Below are positions 1 to 11,042 of a stretch of DNA of 64,000 nt, one piece after another. Each line of letters opens with the position of its first letter. The first letter of the stretch is position 1. The position numbers were made by a program, and so were the translations under genes. The stretch comes from Erinaceus europaeus. Its lineage: Eukaryota; Chordata; Mammalia; Eulipotyphla; Erinaceidae. Under the pieces are notes generated by a model that was given only the letters and a program-made list of their open reading frames with translations, had not been told where the DNA came from and did not search any database. The stretch spans positions 28,279 through 92,278 of the forward strand of contig NW_026647606.1 of NCBI RefSeq assembly GCF_950295315.1. Direction: 5' to 3'.

Positions 1-219
1 ATTGATAGTTTAAAAGCCCTTAGGCTCCCATAGCCTACAGGGAAGAAAAAAAAAAGAGGCTTTTAAACCACTGAGCTCCAACTCAGGGATTGAAACAACT
101 GTTAATTTCCACCACCGTAAACCCTTTAATTAACTTACTTAGACACAAGTCAATCCAGGCAATAGTGATCAATAATTTGAAAAGTACTGATAAAGGGAAC
201 TCATAACATAATATATAAA

Positions 220-1197
220 ATGGTTAAAACAACAAGAAAAAATATTGGAGAATTGAACCAGGACAAGAGTCCAGCTAAAAGTCCTCTAGAGGGTGAAACA
301 CAAAATAATGAGTTCAACATCCAAACATTAGCAAAGGAAATAATAACAGGAGTGAGTAAAGAATTTGAAAAAATTGTAATCAGAAATACAGGAACAACAA
401 ATGAGACTATGGAAGAAAATACTAATTATCTCATGGTTATTAGAGAGCTGAAAGCTGAAATCGCTGAGCTAAGAATGCAACTAGCTGAACAAGCTAAAAC
501 AGTATCAGAACAGGGCAACAAAATAGATGAACTCCAGAAAACAGTAGAGGGCAGAGAGAATAGAATCAATGAGGATGAAGACAGAATTAGCAAGATTGAG
601 GATGAATTAGAGACAACTAAAAAAGAAGTAAGAGATCTCAAAAAGAGATTAATAGATGTTGAAAACAACAACAGAGTCCTATGAGATGACTTCAAAAGAA
701 ACAATATACGCATTATTGGCTTACCAGAGGAAGAAAGAGAAGGAGAGGAAGAAAGCATTTTCCAGGCCGTAATAGCTGAAAACTTCTCTAGTCTAGACAA
801 CATCAAAGACATAAAGATTCAAGAAACCCAGAGGGTCCCAAACAGAATTAACCCAGACCCAAAGAGACCAAGACATATCATACTTAGAATGGAAAGGAAT
901 AAGGATAAAGAAAGGATCCTCAAGGCTGCAAGAGAAAAACAAAGGGTCACCTACAAAGGAAAACCCATAAGATTAGCAGCAGACTTCTCCATACAAACAC
1001 TACAGGACAGAAGAGAATGGCAAGATATCTATCGAGTGCTCAATGAGAAAGGCTTTCAGCCAAGAATACTATTTCCTGCTAGACTGTCATTCAGACTAGA
1101 TGGAGGCATCAAAACCTTCTCAGACAAGCAACAGTTGAAGGAATCAACTATCATCAAGCCTGTCCTGATGATAGAAGTTCTGAAAGGTCTCCTATAA
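220..1197 (+). pseudogene. L1 ORF1 (RNA-binding chaperone), one nonsense codon
   Basis: The reading frame stays the same from ATG 220 to TAA 1195-1197 (325 sense positions) apart from one in-frame TGA at 682-684. The first part is rich in Lys and Glu with a heptad pattern (about residues 70-150) typical of the ORF1p coiled-coil trimer stalk. An RRM-like block beginning 'IRIIGLPEE' follows just after the stop codon, then the basic C-terminal domain (889-1197). ORF1p coats L1 RNA in the cytoplasmic RNP. Because only one codon interrupts the frame, this copy seems moderately young. The downstream half could in principle start at the ATG at 889, but that would lack the coiled coil. Confidence 0.93.
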
Positions 1198-1253
1198 ACA
1201 ATCAGACCACCACAAATAGGACATATATCAAAACACTCTAAAACTCTACAAGA

Positions 1254-4200
1254 ATGGCGTTAAAATATCTTCAATATTTTATATCAATAAATTTCAATGA
1301 CCTGAATTCACCTATTAAAAGACACAGAGTAGGAAGATGGATCAGAAAACACAATCCAACAATATGCTGTCTACAGGAAACCCACCTAACTCAACAAGAC
1401 AAACACAGACTTCAAGTGAAAGGATGGAAAACTATCATAAAAGCCAATGGCCCACAAAAAAGGGCAGGAACAGCTATTCTCATATCTGACATGATAGACT
1501 TTAAAATAGATAAGATTAAAAAAGATAAGAATGGACACTACTTAATGCTCAGAGGATCAGTCAATCAAGAGGACTTAACAATTATTAACATCTATGCACC
1601 CAATGAGAAGCCATCTAAATACATCAAACTTCTACTGAAAGAGCTACAGCAATATATTAACAGCAACACAATCATAGTAGGGGACTTCAACACCCCACTC
1701 TCTCAACTTGACAGATCATCCAGGCAGAAAATCAATAAAGACATAAGGGAGCTAAATGAAGAGATAGATAAACTAGAACTATTGGACATTTTCAGAGTCA
1801 TTCATCCCAAGAAACTGGAATACAATCAGACCACCACATGGGTCATTCTCAAGGATAGACCATATATTAGGCCACAAAGACAGCATCAGCCAATTCAAAA
1901 GCATTGAAATCATCCCAAGCATCTTCTCAGACCACAGTGGAATTAAACTAACACTTAACAATCAACAAAAGATTAGTAACAGTGCCAAAATGTGGAAGCT
2001 CAACAGTACACTTCTTAACAACTTCTAGGTCAAAGAGGAAATCAAGGAAGAAATCAAAATGTTTAGAGACTTCAATGAAAATGAAGACACAAGCTATCAA
2101 AATATTTGGGACATAGCTAAAGCAGTCCTAAGAGGGAAGTTCATAGCTATACAAGCACACATTAGGAAACAAGAAAAAGCACAAGTAAACAGCCTGATTG
2201 CACATCTTAAAGACCTAGAAAAAGAACAACAAAGGAACCCTAAAGCAACCAGAAGGACAGAAATCACTAAAGTTAGGGCAGAAATCAATAACATTGAGAA
2301 TAGGAAAACCATACAAAAGATCAACAAAAGTAAATGTTGGTTTTTCGAAAGAGTAAACAAAATCGACAAACCTTTAGCCAGACTCACAAAACAAAAAAGG
2401 GAGAAGACCCAAATAAATCGGATACTAAATGAAAGAGGAGATATCACAACAGACACTGCAGAAATTCAACATATCATGCGAGGCTTCTATGAACAACTAT
2501 ATGCCACCAAGCTAGAGAACCTGGAAGAAATGGACGATTTCCTAGATACCTACCAACTTCCAAAACTAAGTAAAGAGGAAGTGGATAACATGAACAGGCC
2601 CATCACAGCTAATGAAATTGAAACAGTTATCAAAAATCTCCCCAAAAATAAAAGTCCTGGACCAGATGGTTTTACAAATGAATTCTACAAAACTTTCAAA
2701 GAAGAACTAATACCTCTACTTTTAAAAGTCTTCCAGAAGATTGAAGACACTGGAATACTCCCTGCCAGCTTCTATGAAGCTAACATCACTCTGATACCAA
2801 AAGCAGACAGAGACACAACCAAAAAAGAAAACTACAGACCAATATCTCTGATGAACATAGATGCGAAAATATTGAACAAAATTCTATCCAACCAGATACA
2901 GCAGTATATCAAAAAGATTGTTCATCATGACCAAGTGGGGTTTATCCCAGGCATGCAAGGTTGGTTTAATATACGTAAATCAATCAATGTGATCCACCAC
3001 ATCAACAAAAGCAAGACCAAAAACCACATGGTCATAAAAATAGATGCAGAGAAAGCCTTTGACAAAATACAACATCCCTTTATGATCAGAACACTACAAA
3101 AATGGAAATAGATGGAAAATTGCTGAAGAGAGTGGAGTCTATATATAGCAAACCTACAGCCAACATCATACTCAATGGTGAAAAACTGGAAGCATTTCCA
3201 CTCACATCAGGTACTAGACAGGGCTGCCCACTATCACCATTACTATTCAACATAAGTATTGGAAGTTCTTGCCATAGCAATCAGGCAGGAGCAAGGAATT
3301 AAAGGCATACAGATTGGAAGAGAAGAAGTCAAACTCTCCTTATTTGCAGATGACATGATAGTATACATAGAAAAACCTAAGGAATCCAGCAAGAAGCTTT
3401 TGGAAATCATCAGGCAATACATTAAGGTGTCAGGCTACAAAATTAACATTCAAAAGTCAGTGGCATTCCTCTATGCAAACACTAAGTTAGAAGAAATTGA
3501 AATCCAGAAATCAATTCCTTTTACTATAGCAACAAAAACAATAAAATATCTAGGAGTAAATCTAACCAAAGAAGTGAAAGACTTGTATACTGAAAATTAT
3601 GAGTCACTACTCAAAGAAATTGAAAAAGACACAAAGAAGTGGAAAGATACTCCATGTTCATGGGTTGGAAGAATTAACATCATCAAAATGAATATATTAC
3701 CCAGAGCCATCTACAAATTTAATGCTATCCCCATCAAGATCCCAAGCACATTTTTTAGGAGAATAGAAAAAATGCTACAAATGTTTATCTGGAACCAGAA
3801 AAGACCTAGAATTGCCAAAACAATCTTAAGAAAAAAGAACAGAACCGGAGGCATCACACTCCCAGATCTCAAACTGTATTATAGGGCCATTGTCATCAAA
3901 ACTGCTTGGTACTGGAACATGAATAGACACACTGACCAGTGGAATAGAATTGAGAGCCCAGAAATGAGGCCCCACACGTATGGACATCTAATCTTTGACA
4001 AAGGGGCCCAGACTATTACATGGGGAAAGCAGAGTCTCTTCAACAAATGGTGTTGGAAACAGTGGGTTGAAACATGCAGAAGAATGAAACTGAATCACTG
4101 TATTTCACCAAATACAAAAGTAAATTCCAAGTGGATCAAGGACTTGGATGTTAGACCACAAACTATCAAATACTTAGAGGAAAATATTGGCAGAACTCTT

Positions 4201-5070
4201 TTCTGCATAAATTTTAAAGACATTTTCAATGAAACGAATCCAATAACAAAGAAGACTAAAGCAAGTATAAACCTATGGTACTACATCAAATTAAAAAGCT
4301 TCTTCACAGCAAAAGAAACCACTACCCAAACCAAGAGACCCCTCACAGAATGGGAGAAGATCTTTACATGCCATACATCAGATAAGAGTTTAATAACCAA
4401 CATATATAAAGAGCTTGCCAAACTCAACAAGACAACAAATAACCCCATCCAAAAATGGGGGGAGGACTTGGACAGAATATTCACCACAGAAGAGATCCAA
4501 AAGGCTGAGAAACACATGAAAAAATGCTCCAAGTCTCTGATTGTCAGAGAAATGCAAATAAAGACAACAATAAGATATCACTTCACTCCTGTAAGAATGT
4601 CATACATCAGAAAAGGGAACAGCAGCAAATGCTGGAGAGGGTGTGGGGTCAAAGGAACGCTCCTACACTGCTGGTGGAAATGTAAATTGGTCCAACCTCT
4701 GTGGAGAACAGTCTGGAGAACTCTCAGAAGGCTAGTAATGGACCTACCCTATGACCCTGCAATTCCTCTTCTGGGCATATATCCTAAGGAACCCAACACA
4801 TCCATCCAAAAAGATCTGTGTACACATATGTTCTTGGCAGCACAATTTGTAATAGCCAAAACCTGGAAGCAACCCTGGTGTCCAACAACAGATGAGTGGC
4901 TGAGCAAGTTGTGGTATATATACACAATGGAATACTACTCAGCTGTAAAAAATGGTGACTTCACCGTTTTCAGCCGATCTTGGATGGACCTTGAAAAAAT
5001 CATGTTGAGTGAAATAAGTCAGAAACAGAAGGATGAATATGGGATGATCTCACTCTCAGGCATAAGTTGA
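1254..5070 (+). pseudogene. L1 ORF2 (endonuclease-reverse transcriptase), broken
   Basis: The order is endonuclease (1254 to about 2000), reverse transcriptase (about 2060-3800) and a C-terminal Cys-rich segment (about 4620-4700, with spaced Cys residues in 'CWRGCGVKG'). The RT catalytic FADD motif is visible at about 3340-3352. Breaks seen: a frame change near 1820-1850, an in-frame TAG at 2026-2028, a frame change near 3104, and a small deletion or frame change near 3255. From about 3259 to the TGA at 5068-5070 the frame is open for 603 codons. In the family this protein nicks target DNA and copies RNA at the nick. This copy cannot make it whole. Confidence 0.95.
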
Positions 5071-5332
5071 AAAACAAGATCAGAAAAGAAAACACAAGTA
5101 GAACCTGAAATGGAATTGGCGTATTGCACCAAAGTAAAAGATTCTGGGGTGGGTGGGTGGGGAGAATAAAGGTCCAAGAAGGATGACAGAGGACCTAGTG
5201 GGGGTTGTATTGTTATATGGGAATCTGGGGAATGTTATGCATGTACAAACTATTGTATTTACTGTTGAATATAAAACATTAATTCCCCAATAAAGAAATA
5301 AATTTAAAATAAAATAAAATTAAAAAAAATAG

Positions 5333-5506
5333 TACCCAGGGAGAAAGCATAATGGTTATGCTAAAGACTCTCATGCCTGAAGCTCTGAGGTCTAAGGTTT
5401 AATCCCCAGCACCATCAGAAGCCAGAGCTTATGTCTGCTCTAGTCTCTGCATTTCTATCTTTCTCTGTATCTCTCTCATTAAAATAAAGTAAATAAAATA
5501 TTTTTA
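5333..5506 (+). mobile_element. SINE family D
   Basis: A tRNA-like head contains 'GCATAATGGTTATGC' and a B-box-like 'GGTTTAATCCCC'. It is followed by a CT-rich body and an A/T-rich tail. It sits directly after the L1 A tail. Confidence 0.85.
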
Positions 5507-5507
5507 A

Positions 5508-6388
5508 GGGAGTCAAGCAGTGGCACAGCGGGTTAAGCACATGTGGCGCAAAGCCCAAGGACTGGCATAAGGATCCTGGTTCAAGCCCCCGGCTCCCTAC
5601 CTGCAGGGGACTCTCTTCACAGGCAGTGAAGCAGGTCTGCAGGTGTCTGTCTTTCTCTCCCCTTCTCTGTCTTCCCCTCCTCTCTCCACTTCTCTCTGTC
5701 ATATCCAACAACAACGACATCAATAACCACAACAATGTTAAACAAGGGCAACAAAATAGAAAATAAATAAATATTATATATATATATTTAAAAGAATATA
5801 GGGACCTGGGCAGTGGCACAGCGAGTTAAGCACACATGGCAGAAAGCACACGGACTGGCATCAGGGTCCCGGTTCTAGCCCCTGGCTCCCCACCTGCAAG
5901 GAGTTCGATTCACAGGTGGTGAAGCAGGTCTGCAGGTGTCTATCTTTCTCTCCCCTTCTCTGTCTTCCCCTCCTCTCTCCATTTCTCTCTGTCATATCCA
6001 ACAACAACGACATCAATAACCACAACAATGTTAAACAAGGGCAACAAAATAGAAAATAAATAAATATTATATATATATATTTAAAAGAATATAGGGAGCT
6101 GGGCAGTGGCACAGCGAGTTAAGCACACATGGCAGAAAGCATACGAACTGGCATCAGGGTCCCGGTTCTAGCCCCTGGCTCCCCACCTGCAAGGAGTTCG
6201 ATTCACAGGTGGTGAAGCAGGTCTGCAGGTGTCTATCTTTCTCTTCTCTTCTCTGTCTTCCTTTCCTCTCGATTTCTCTCTGTCCTATCCAACAATGATA
6301 GCAATAACAACAACAACAATGATAAACAATAAGGGCAACAAAAGGGGAAAAAAATAAATAAAATTTTTTAAAAGTTAAAAAAAAAAGA
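5508..6388 (+). repeat. Tandem array of three SINE-A copies, period 293 bp
   Basis: Three SINE-A units start at 5508, 5801 and 6094, exactly 293 bp apart, and share the unusual junction 'ATATTTAAAAGAATATAGGGA'-like sequence between units. The middle unit has a 5' half like unit 3 (for example 'CAAGGAGTTCGATTCACAGG') and a 3' half like unit 1 (the body ending in TATATATATATTTAAAAGAATA). This mosaic is the expected product of unequal exchange between two neighbouring SINEs, not of three separate insertions. Confidence 0.9.
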
Positions 6389-6478
6389 ATATAAAGACAC
6401 TCTTCACCATCTTTCCTCTCCCTGGCCAGCAGCAGTCATGAAAGTCAAGCTGTGTGATTTCAGCGGCTATAAGATCTA

Positions 6479-7163
6479 ACTCGGTGAAATCACTATTTTT
6501 AATAGCTGAGTAGTGTTCCATTGTGTATATATACCACAACTTGTTCAGCCACTCATTTGTTGTTGGACACCTGGGAATACTATTCAGCTATTAAAAATAG
6601 TGATTTCACCACTTTCAGCCCATCTTGGATGGAGCCTGAAGAAATCATGTTGAGTGAAATAAGTCAGAAACAGAAGGATGAATATGGGATGATCTCACTC
6701 TCAGGCCGAAGCTGGAAAACAAGGTCAGAAGAGAAAACACAAGTAGAACCTGAACTGGAGTTGGCGTATTGCACCAAAGTAAAAGACTCTGGGGTGGGTG
6801 GATGGGAGAATACAGGTCCAAAAAGGATGACAGAGGACCTAGTGGGGGTTGTATTGTTATATGGAAAACTGAGAAATGTTATGCATGTACAAACCATTGT
6901 ATTTACTGTCGAATGTAAAATATTAATCCCCCCAAAAAGGGAAAAAATATGTGTAAGGGCAAAAAAAAAAAAAATGGAAAGAACATTGCAGGGTTTAACT
7001 TTACGTGTCAACTTGGCTAAGCTGTGGTTCCTGTTGTTTAGTTAAATACCAGTCTAGATGTTGCTGTGAAGATATTCATTTAACAGATCTAATTAACATT
7101 TTAGTCTTTAGGTTTTGGTGTTTTTTTTTAATAAACATTATATAATATTTACAGAGAAAAAAA
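6479..7163 (+). mobile_element. Truncated L1 with 5' inversion and probable 3' transduction
   Basis: The insert is flanked by AAGATCTA at 6471-6478 and 7164-7171. Its first part (about 6483-6571) is L1 3' sequence in reverse orientation. From about 6572 the L1 3' end runs forward to about 6950. This head-to-head form is the mark of twin priming. After an internal A run at about 6961-6974 come roughly 180 bp that are not L1. They contain AATAAA at about 7130 and end in a second A tail at about 7155-7163, immediately before the target repeat. That layout fits read-through of the L1 polyadenylation site and transduction of downstream source-locus DNA. Confidence 0.8.
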
Positions 7164-7228
7164 AAGATCTACCCCAGACACGGGAGGCATGCTATGCTAG
7201 GACCAATAGGAAAGTTTTCCAGCTTCTT

Positions 7229-7428
7229 CTTTTCTTTTTTTTCTCATTTCTTTATTGGAGAATTAATGTTTTACATTAAACAGTAAATACAATAGTTTGT
7301 ACATGCATAACATTTCTCAGTTTCCTATATAACAATACTACCCCCACTAGGTCCTCTGTCATCCTTCTTGGACCTGTATTCTCCCCACCCACACACACAC
7401 CCCAGAGTCTTTTACTTTGGTGCAATAG
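7229..7428 (-). mobile_element. L1 3' end fragment inserted in the RPL24 pseudogene
   Basis: Minus-strand L1 3' UTR, from the A tail (T-rich on +) to the 'TTGCACCAAAGTAAAAGACTC' region. It is flanked by a perfect 15-bp target-site duplication, GTTTTCCAGCTTCTT, at 7214-7228 and 7429-7443. The pseudogene reading resumes after the second repeat. Confidence 0.93.
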
Positions 7429-7902
7429 GTTTTCCAGCTTCTTAATACAAAATGTAAGTCGGCCTTCCTTTCCAAAAGAAATCCCTGGTAAATAAACTGG
7501 ACTGGACTGTCCTCTACAGACAAAAACACAAGAAAGGGCAATTGGAAGAAATTCAGAAGAAAGGAACACTCGCTATGCAGTCAAATTCCAGAAGGTGCTT
7601 CTCTGGCTGATATAATGGCCAAAAGGAACCAGAAACCTGAGGTTAGGAAAGCTCAGTGAGAGCAGGTTATAAGGACTGCCAAGGAAGCAAAGAATCTAAG
7701 CAAGCATCAAAAAATACTGTAATACTCCAACGCTCCCACAAAGGCAGCACCTAAACAAAAGATTGTGAAGCCTGTGAAGGTTTCTGCTTGAGTTGGTGGG
7801 AAATGCTAAATTGACAAGATCATAATTTTGAATAAAGATCTGACTGTAAATATATATATAAAGACACTGTATGGCAAAAGTATGGAACATGCTAAAACTA
7901 TA

Positions 7903-8025
7903 CTGAGAAGGGTGGGGAAGATAGTATAATGGTTATGCAAAGAGACTGTCACATCTGAGGCTCAAAGTCCCAGGTTCAATCCCCCACACCATCATAAAAT
8001 AAATAAATAAATAAATAAATAAAAC
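7903..8025 (+). mobile_element. SINE family D
   Basis: A D-type head with 'AGTATAATGGTTATGCAAAG' and an (AATA)n tail, flanked by AAAACTATACTG at 7891-7902 and 8014-8025. Confidence 0.88.
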
Positions 8026-8029
8026 TATA

Positions 8030-8352
8030 CTGGGGGGCCAGGCGGTAGCACAGCGAGTTAAGCGCACAGGCGCAAAGTGCAAGGACTGGTTCCAGTCTCC
8101 AACTCCCCACATGCAGAGGAGTTGCCTCACAAAGGTTGAAGCAGGTCTGCAGGTGTCTGTCTATTTCTCCCCCTCTGTCATCTCTTCCTCTCTCCGATTT
8201 CTCTCTGTCCTATCCAACAACAATAAGAACAACAGTAACAACAGCAACTGTAAACAGGGCAACAAAAGGGGAAAAATAGCCTCCAGGAGCAGTGGATTCT
8301 AGTGCAGGCACCGAGCCCCAGCGATAACCCTGGAGGAAAAAAAACAAACAAA
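8030..8352 (+). mobile_element. SINE family A2
   Basis: Head 'GGTAGCACAGCGAGTTAAGC', CT-rich body, 'CAACAACAATAAG' stretch, then the A2 3' module ('AGCAGTGGATTC...GATAACCCTGGAGG') and an A tail. It lies in the same target as the preceding D element. Confidence 0.9.
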
Positions 8353-8413
8353 AACTCTACTGAGAAGAAAACTTGAGTCTTCAAGTGAAATGAAAAATCC
8401 ATAGGCAAAAGAA

Positions 8414-9138
8414 TGAGAAAACTAAGGGAGGCGGTGGTAGCGCAGCAGGTTAAGCGCACGTGGCAAGAAGCGCAAAGACCGGAGTAAGGATCTCGGTTTG
8501 AGCCCTGCTCCTCACCTGTAGGGGAGTCGCTTCATAGGTGGTGAAGCAGGTCTGCAGGTGTCTATCTTTCTCTCCCCTTTCTCTGTCTTCCCCTCCTCCC
8601 TCCATTTCTCTCTGTCCTATCCAACAGCGACGACATCAGTAATAATAACTAACAACAATATTAACAACAACAACAATAAAAAACAATAAGGGCAACAAAA
8701 TGGAAAATAACTAACTAAAATAAATATTTTAAAAATTAAAAAAAAAAAAAGAGAGAGAACTGCTGCTGGTGGATTCTCACTTCTGCATTCCAGTATCCCA
8801 AATGGAGGCCTCTGGTTGCAGCCAAACTTTGTCAGCACCTTGATGGACTCTGTAACAAATCAGCTTGTGCCAAGCCCAGCTTGAAACAGATAAACACTGG
8901 GTACTGAGTACAAGGTTGTTCAAGCCTGGTAGGAATCTACTTAAATGTAACCTGTCAAGATGAAATAAATGTAACTCCCTGCCCTCCATGTGGCCTCCGT
9001 CTAGTTCTTTGGTTACTTTTGAGCTGTAACACTGGAGAGCAATATTGTGGAATTTTTCATAATACAAGTACAAATGTCTATCCATAAAATAAAAGTCTAC
9101 CAACTGAATAAGAATTTTGAAAGAAAAAAAAAAAAAGA
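8414..9138 (+). pseudogene. Retrocopy of an unidentified transcript's 3' region, interrupted by a SINE
   Basis: The non-SINE part (8758 to about 9120) ends with AATAAA at about 9087, roughly 30 bp before an A run at 9121-9136. GCAAAAGAAT occurs on both sides (8404-8413 and 9139-9148), as expected for a target-site duplication. I do not recognise the source transcript and see no long reading frame, so this is probably 3' UTR sequence. A SINE-A sits inside at 8426-8752. Confidence 0.5.
8426..8752 (+). mobile_element. SINE family A
   Basis: Head 'GTAGCGCAGCAGGTTAAGCGC', B-box-like GGTTTGAGCCC, CT-rich body, 'GGGCAACAAAATGG' and an A-rich tail. Confidence 0.92.
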
Positions 9139-9207
9139 AAGCAAAAGAATCTAAGAAAAACAGAAACAATAACTTAAGAGAAACTCAAATACAAAGTAGT
9201 GAATTAG

Positions 9208-9600
9208 TGGTCCGGGAGGTAGCGCAGTAGATAAAACATTGAACTCACAGGAGTCAGGCGGAAACTCAAGGACCCGGTAAGGATTCCAGTTTGAGCCCCC
9301 AGCTCCCCACCTGCAGGGGAATCCCTTCACAGGCGGTGAAGCAGGTCTGCAGGTGTCTATCTTTCTCTCCCCCTCTGTCTTCCCCTCCTCTCTCCATTTC
9401 TCTCTGTCATATCCAACAGCAATAATAACTACAACAATAAAACAAGGGCAACAAAAGGAAATAAATAAATAAATATTTTTTTAAAAAAACAACATTGAAC
9501 TCTCAAGCATGAAGTCCTGAGTTCAATCCCCAGTAGCACATGTATCAGAGTGCTGTTTGGTTCTTTCTCTCTCTCCTATCTTCCTCATAAACAAACAAAA
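9208..9600 (+). mobile_element. SINE family C, split by a SINE A
   Basis: The C head is at 9208-9246 and the remainder at 9491-9600. The C element is bounded by AAAGTAGTGAATTAG (9193-9207) and a matching repeat ending at 9614. Confidence 0.88.
9247..9490 (+). mobile_element. SINE family A inside a SINE C
   Basis: Inserted in the C element. AACATTGAACTC is duplicated on both sides (ending at 9246; 9491-9502). It has the typical A body and (AATA) tail. Confidence 0.88.
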
Positions 9601-9721
9601 AAGTAGTGAATTAGACTTCTAAAAACTTGAAATATTAATAGAATGATTGATGAATCTAAGCACTAACTGAATAGACAACTTTGGGGGGGGAGGTAATCTG
9701 CCTAGTTTATAATTCCTCTTA

Positions 9722-10012
9722 AGACTTTTTAAAAAATATTTATTTACTTCCTTTTGTTGTCCTTGTTGTTTTATTGTTGTAGTTATTGTTGTTATTATTG
9801 ATGTCGTCGTTGTTGGGTAGGACAAAGAGAAATAGAGAGAGGAGGGGAAGATAGAGAGGGGGAGAGAAAGACAGGCACCTGCAGACCTGCTTCAACGCCT
9901 GTGAAACGACTCCCCTGCAGGTGGGGAGCTGGGAGCTCGAACCGGGGTCCTTACACCAGTCCTTGCACTTTGTGCCACATGCGCTTAACCAGCTGTGTTA
10001 CCACCCGACTTC
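9722..10012 (-). mobile_element. SINE family A
   Basis: Reverse-orientation A element: T-rich tail first, then GTTGTTGGGTAGGAC, the GA-rich body, and the head ending 'GCGCTTAACCAGC...CCCGACTTCCC'. Confidence 0.92.
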
Positions 10013-10078
10013 CCCTCTTAAGACTTTTTTTTCCCTAGGGCCAGGCAGTGGCGCATCTGGTTAAGAACTCACATTACT

Positions 10079-10225
10079 GTGGTCTGGGAGGTGGCACAGT
10101 GGCTAAGGCACTAGACTCTCAACCATGAGTTCAATCCCTGGCAGCACATGTACCAGAGTGATGTCTGATTCTTTCTCTCTCCTATCTTTCTCATTAATAA
10201 ATAAATAAAATCTTAAAAAAAAAAA
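10079..10225 (+). mobile_element. SINE family C nested in B
   Basis: 'TGGTCTGGGAGGTGGCACAG' head to (AATA) tail. ACTCACATTAC precedes it and recurs after its tail. Confidence 0.9.
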
Positions 10226-10239
10226 CTCACATTACAGGG

Positions 10240-10553
10240 GGTAGGGTGGTAGTGCAGAGGGTTAAGCGCACATCACGCTAAGCACAAAGACCAGTGCGGC
10301 TCCCCACCTGCAGGGCATCATCTCACAAGCAGTGGAGCAGGTCTGCAGGTGTCTATCTTTCTCTCCCTCTCTCTGTCTTCCCTCCTCTCTTGATTTCTCT
10401 CTGTCCTATCCAACAACAATGACATCAATAACACAATAATAACCACAACAACGATAAAACAAGGGGAAAAAATAGCCTCCAGGAGCAGAGGATGCGTAGT
10501 GCAGGCATCTAGTCCCAGCAATAACCCTGAAGGACAAAAAAAAAAGAAGAAGA
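10240..10553 (+). mobile_element. SINE family A2 nested in B
   Basis: A-type head, CT-rich body and the A2 3' module ('GTAGTGCAGGCATC...AATAACCCTGAAGG') with an A tail. The region between the two tRNA boxes is shortened. Confidence 0.88.
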
Positions 10554-10555
10554 AA

Positions 10556-10860
10556 GGGAGTCGGGAGGTAGTGCAGCGGGTTAAGCGCACATGGCGCCAA
10601 GAGCAAGGGGGGTAAGGATCCCGGTTCAAGCCCCCAGCTTGCCACCTACAGGGAAGTCACTTCACAAGCGGTGAAGCAGGTCTGTAGGTGTCTATCTTTC
10701 TTTTTCCCTCTCTGTCTTCCCCTCCTCTCTCCATTTCTCTCTGGCCTATCCAACAACGACAACGACAATAATAACTACAACAATAAAAAACAACTAGGGC
10801 AACAAAAGGGAATAAATAAATAAAAATATTTTTAAAAAGAAATAAGAAAGGAAGGAAGAA
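10556..10860 (+). mobile_element. SINE family A nested in B
   Basis: Complete A element with head 'GGTAGTGCAGCGGGTTAAGCGC', body, and tail 'AATAAATAAATAAAAATATT'. Confidence 0.9.
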
Positions 10861-11042
10861 AAACCTCACACTACAGTGTGCAAGGACCCAGGTTCAAACC
10901 CCTAGTCCCTGCCAGAGAGAAAGCTTCACAAGTGGTGAAGCAGGGCTGCAAGTGTATCTCTCTCCCTCTCTATCTCCCCCACCCCTCTCAATTTCTCTCT
11001 GTCTCTATCCAATAGTAAATAAATAGGTATATACTTTTTTTA

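Larger units (their letters stand above)
1..5330 (+). mobile_element. LINE-1 retrotransposon, nearly full length, 5' end cut by window edge
   Basis: The sequence runs from part of the L1 5' UTR through ORF1 (from 220) and ORF2 (from 1254) to a 3' UTR ending in an AATAAA-rich A tail at about 5285-5330. The same order of parts appears in the minus-strand copy at 29252-34870, where the 5' UTR extends about 500 bp further; that part lies outside this window or is missing here. Both ORFs carry stops or frame changes, so the copy cannot be autonomous. L1 moves by target-primed reverse transcription and supplies the enzyme activity that SINEs such as those around it normally use. Confidence 0.97.
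6389..7868 (+). pseudogene. RPL24: RPL24 (ribosomal protein eL24) processed pseudogene, split by two L1 insertions
   Basis: The intronless copy starts in the 5' UTR (about 6402) and has its ATG at 6438 followed by codons for MKVKLCDFSGYKI. It resumes at 7164 and again at 7429, covers the central 'DIMAKRNQKPEVRKA'-like region around 7610-7645 in shifted frame, and ends at TAA 7807-7809 after a PKQKIVKPVKVS stretch. An AATAAA follows at about 7831. Flanking 13-bp direct repeats (6389-6401 and 7856-7868) mark the original retrotransposition. Stops and frame changes are numerous, so it is non-functional. The interruptions are an L1 at 6479-7163 and an L1 end at 7229-7428. eL24 is a component of the large ribosomal subunit, and its family commonly gives processed pseudogenes. 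Confidence 0.93.
10034..11042 (+). mobile_element. SINE family B, split by three later SINEs
   Basis: The B head (10034 to about 10078, 'GGCGCATCTGGTTAAG') resumes only at about 10863 ('CACTACAGTGTGCAAGGACC') and ends 'TCTCTATCCAATAGTAAAT'. The gap holds a C, an A2 and an A element, all inserted at about the same ACTCACATTAC site. Confidence 0.85.

Noticed and set aside
3259..5070. 603-codon open reading frame as a host gene
   Set aside because: It is the 3' part of L1 ORF2 (FADD, Cys-rich segment, L1 3' UTR after it).
5415..6112. Repeated small proteins with membrane-like Leu/Phe runs on the minus strand
   Set aside because: They are antisense readings of SINE A CT-rich bodies and recur at every SINE.
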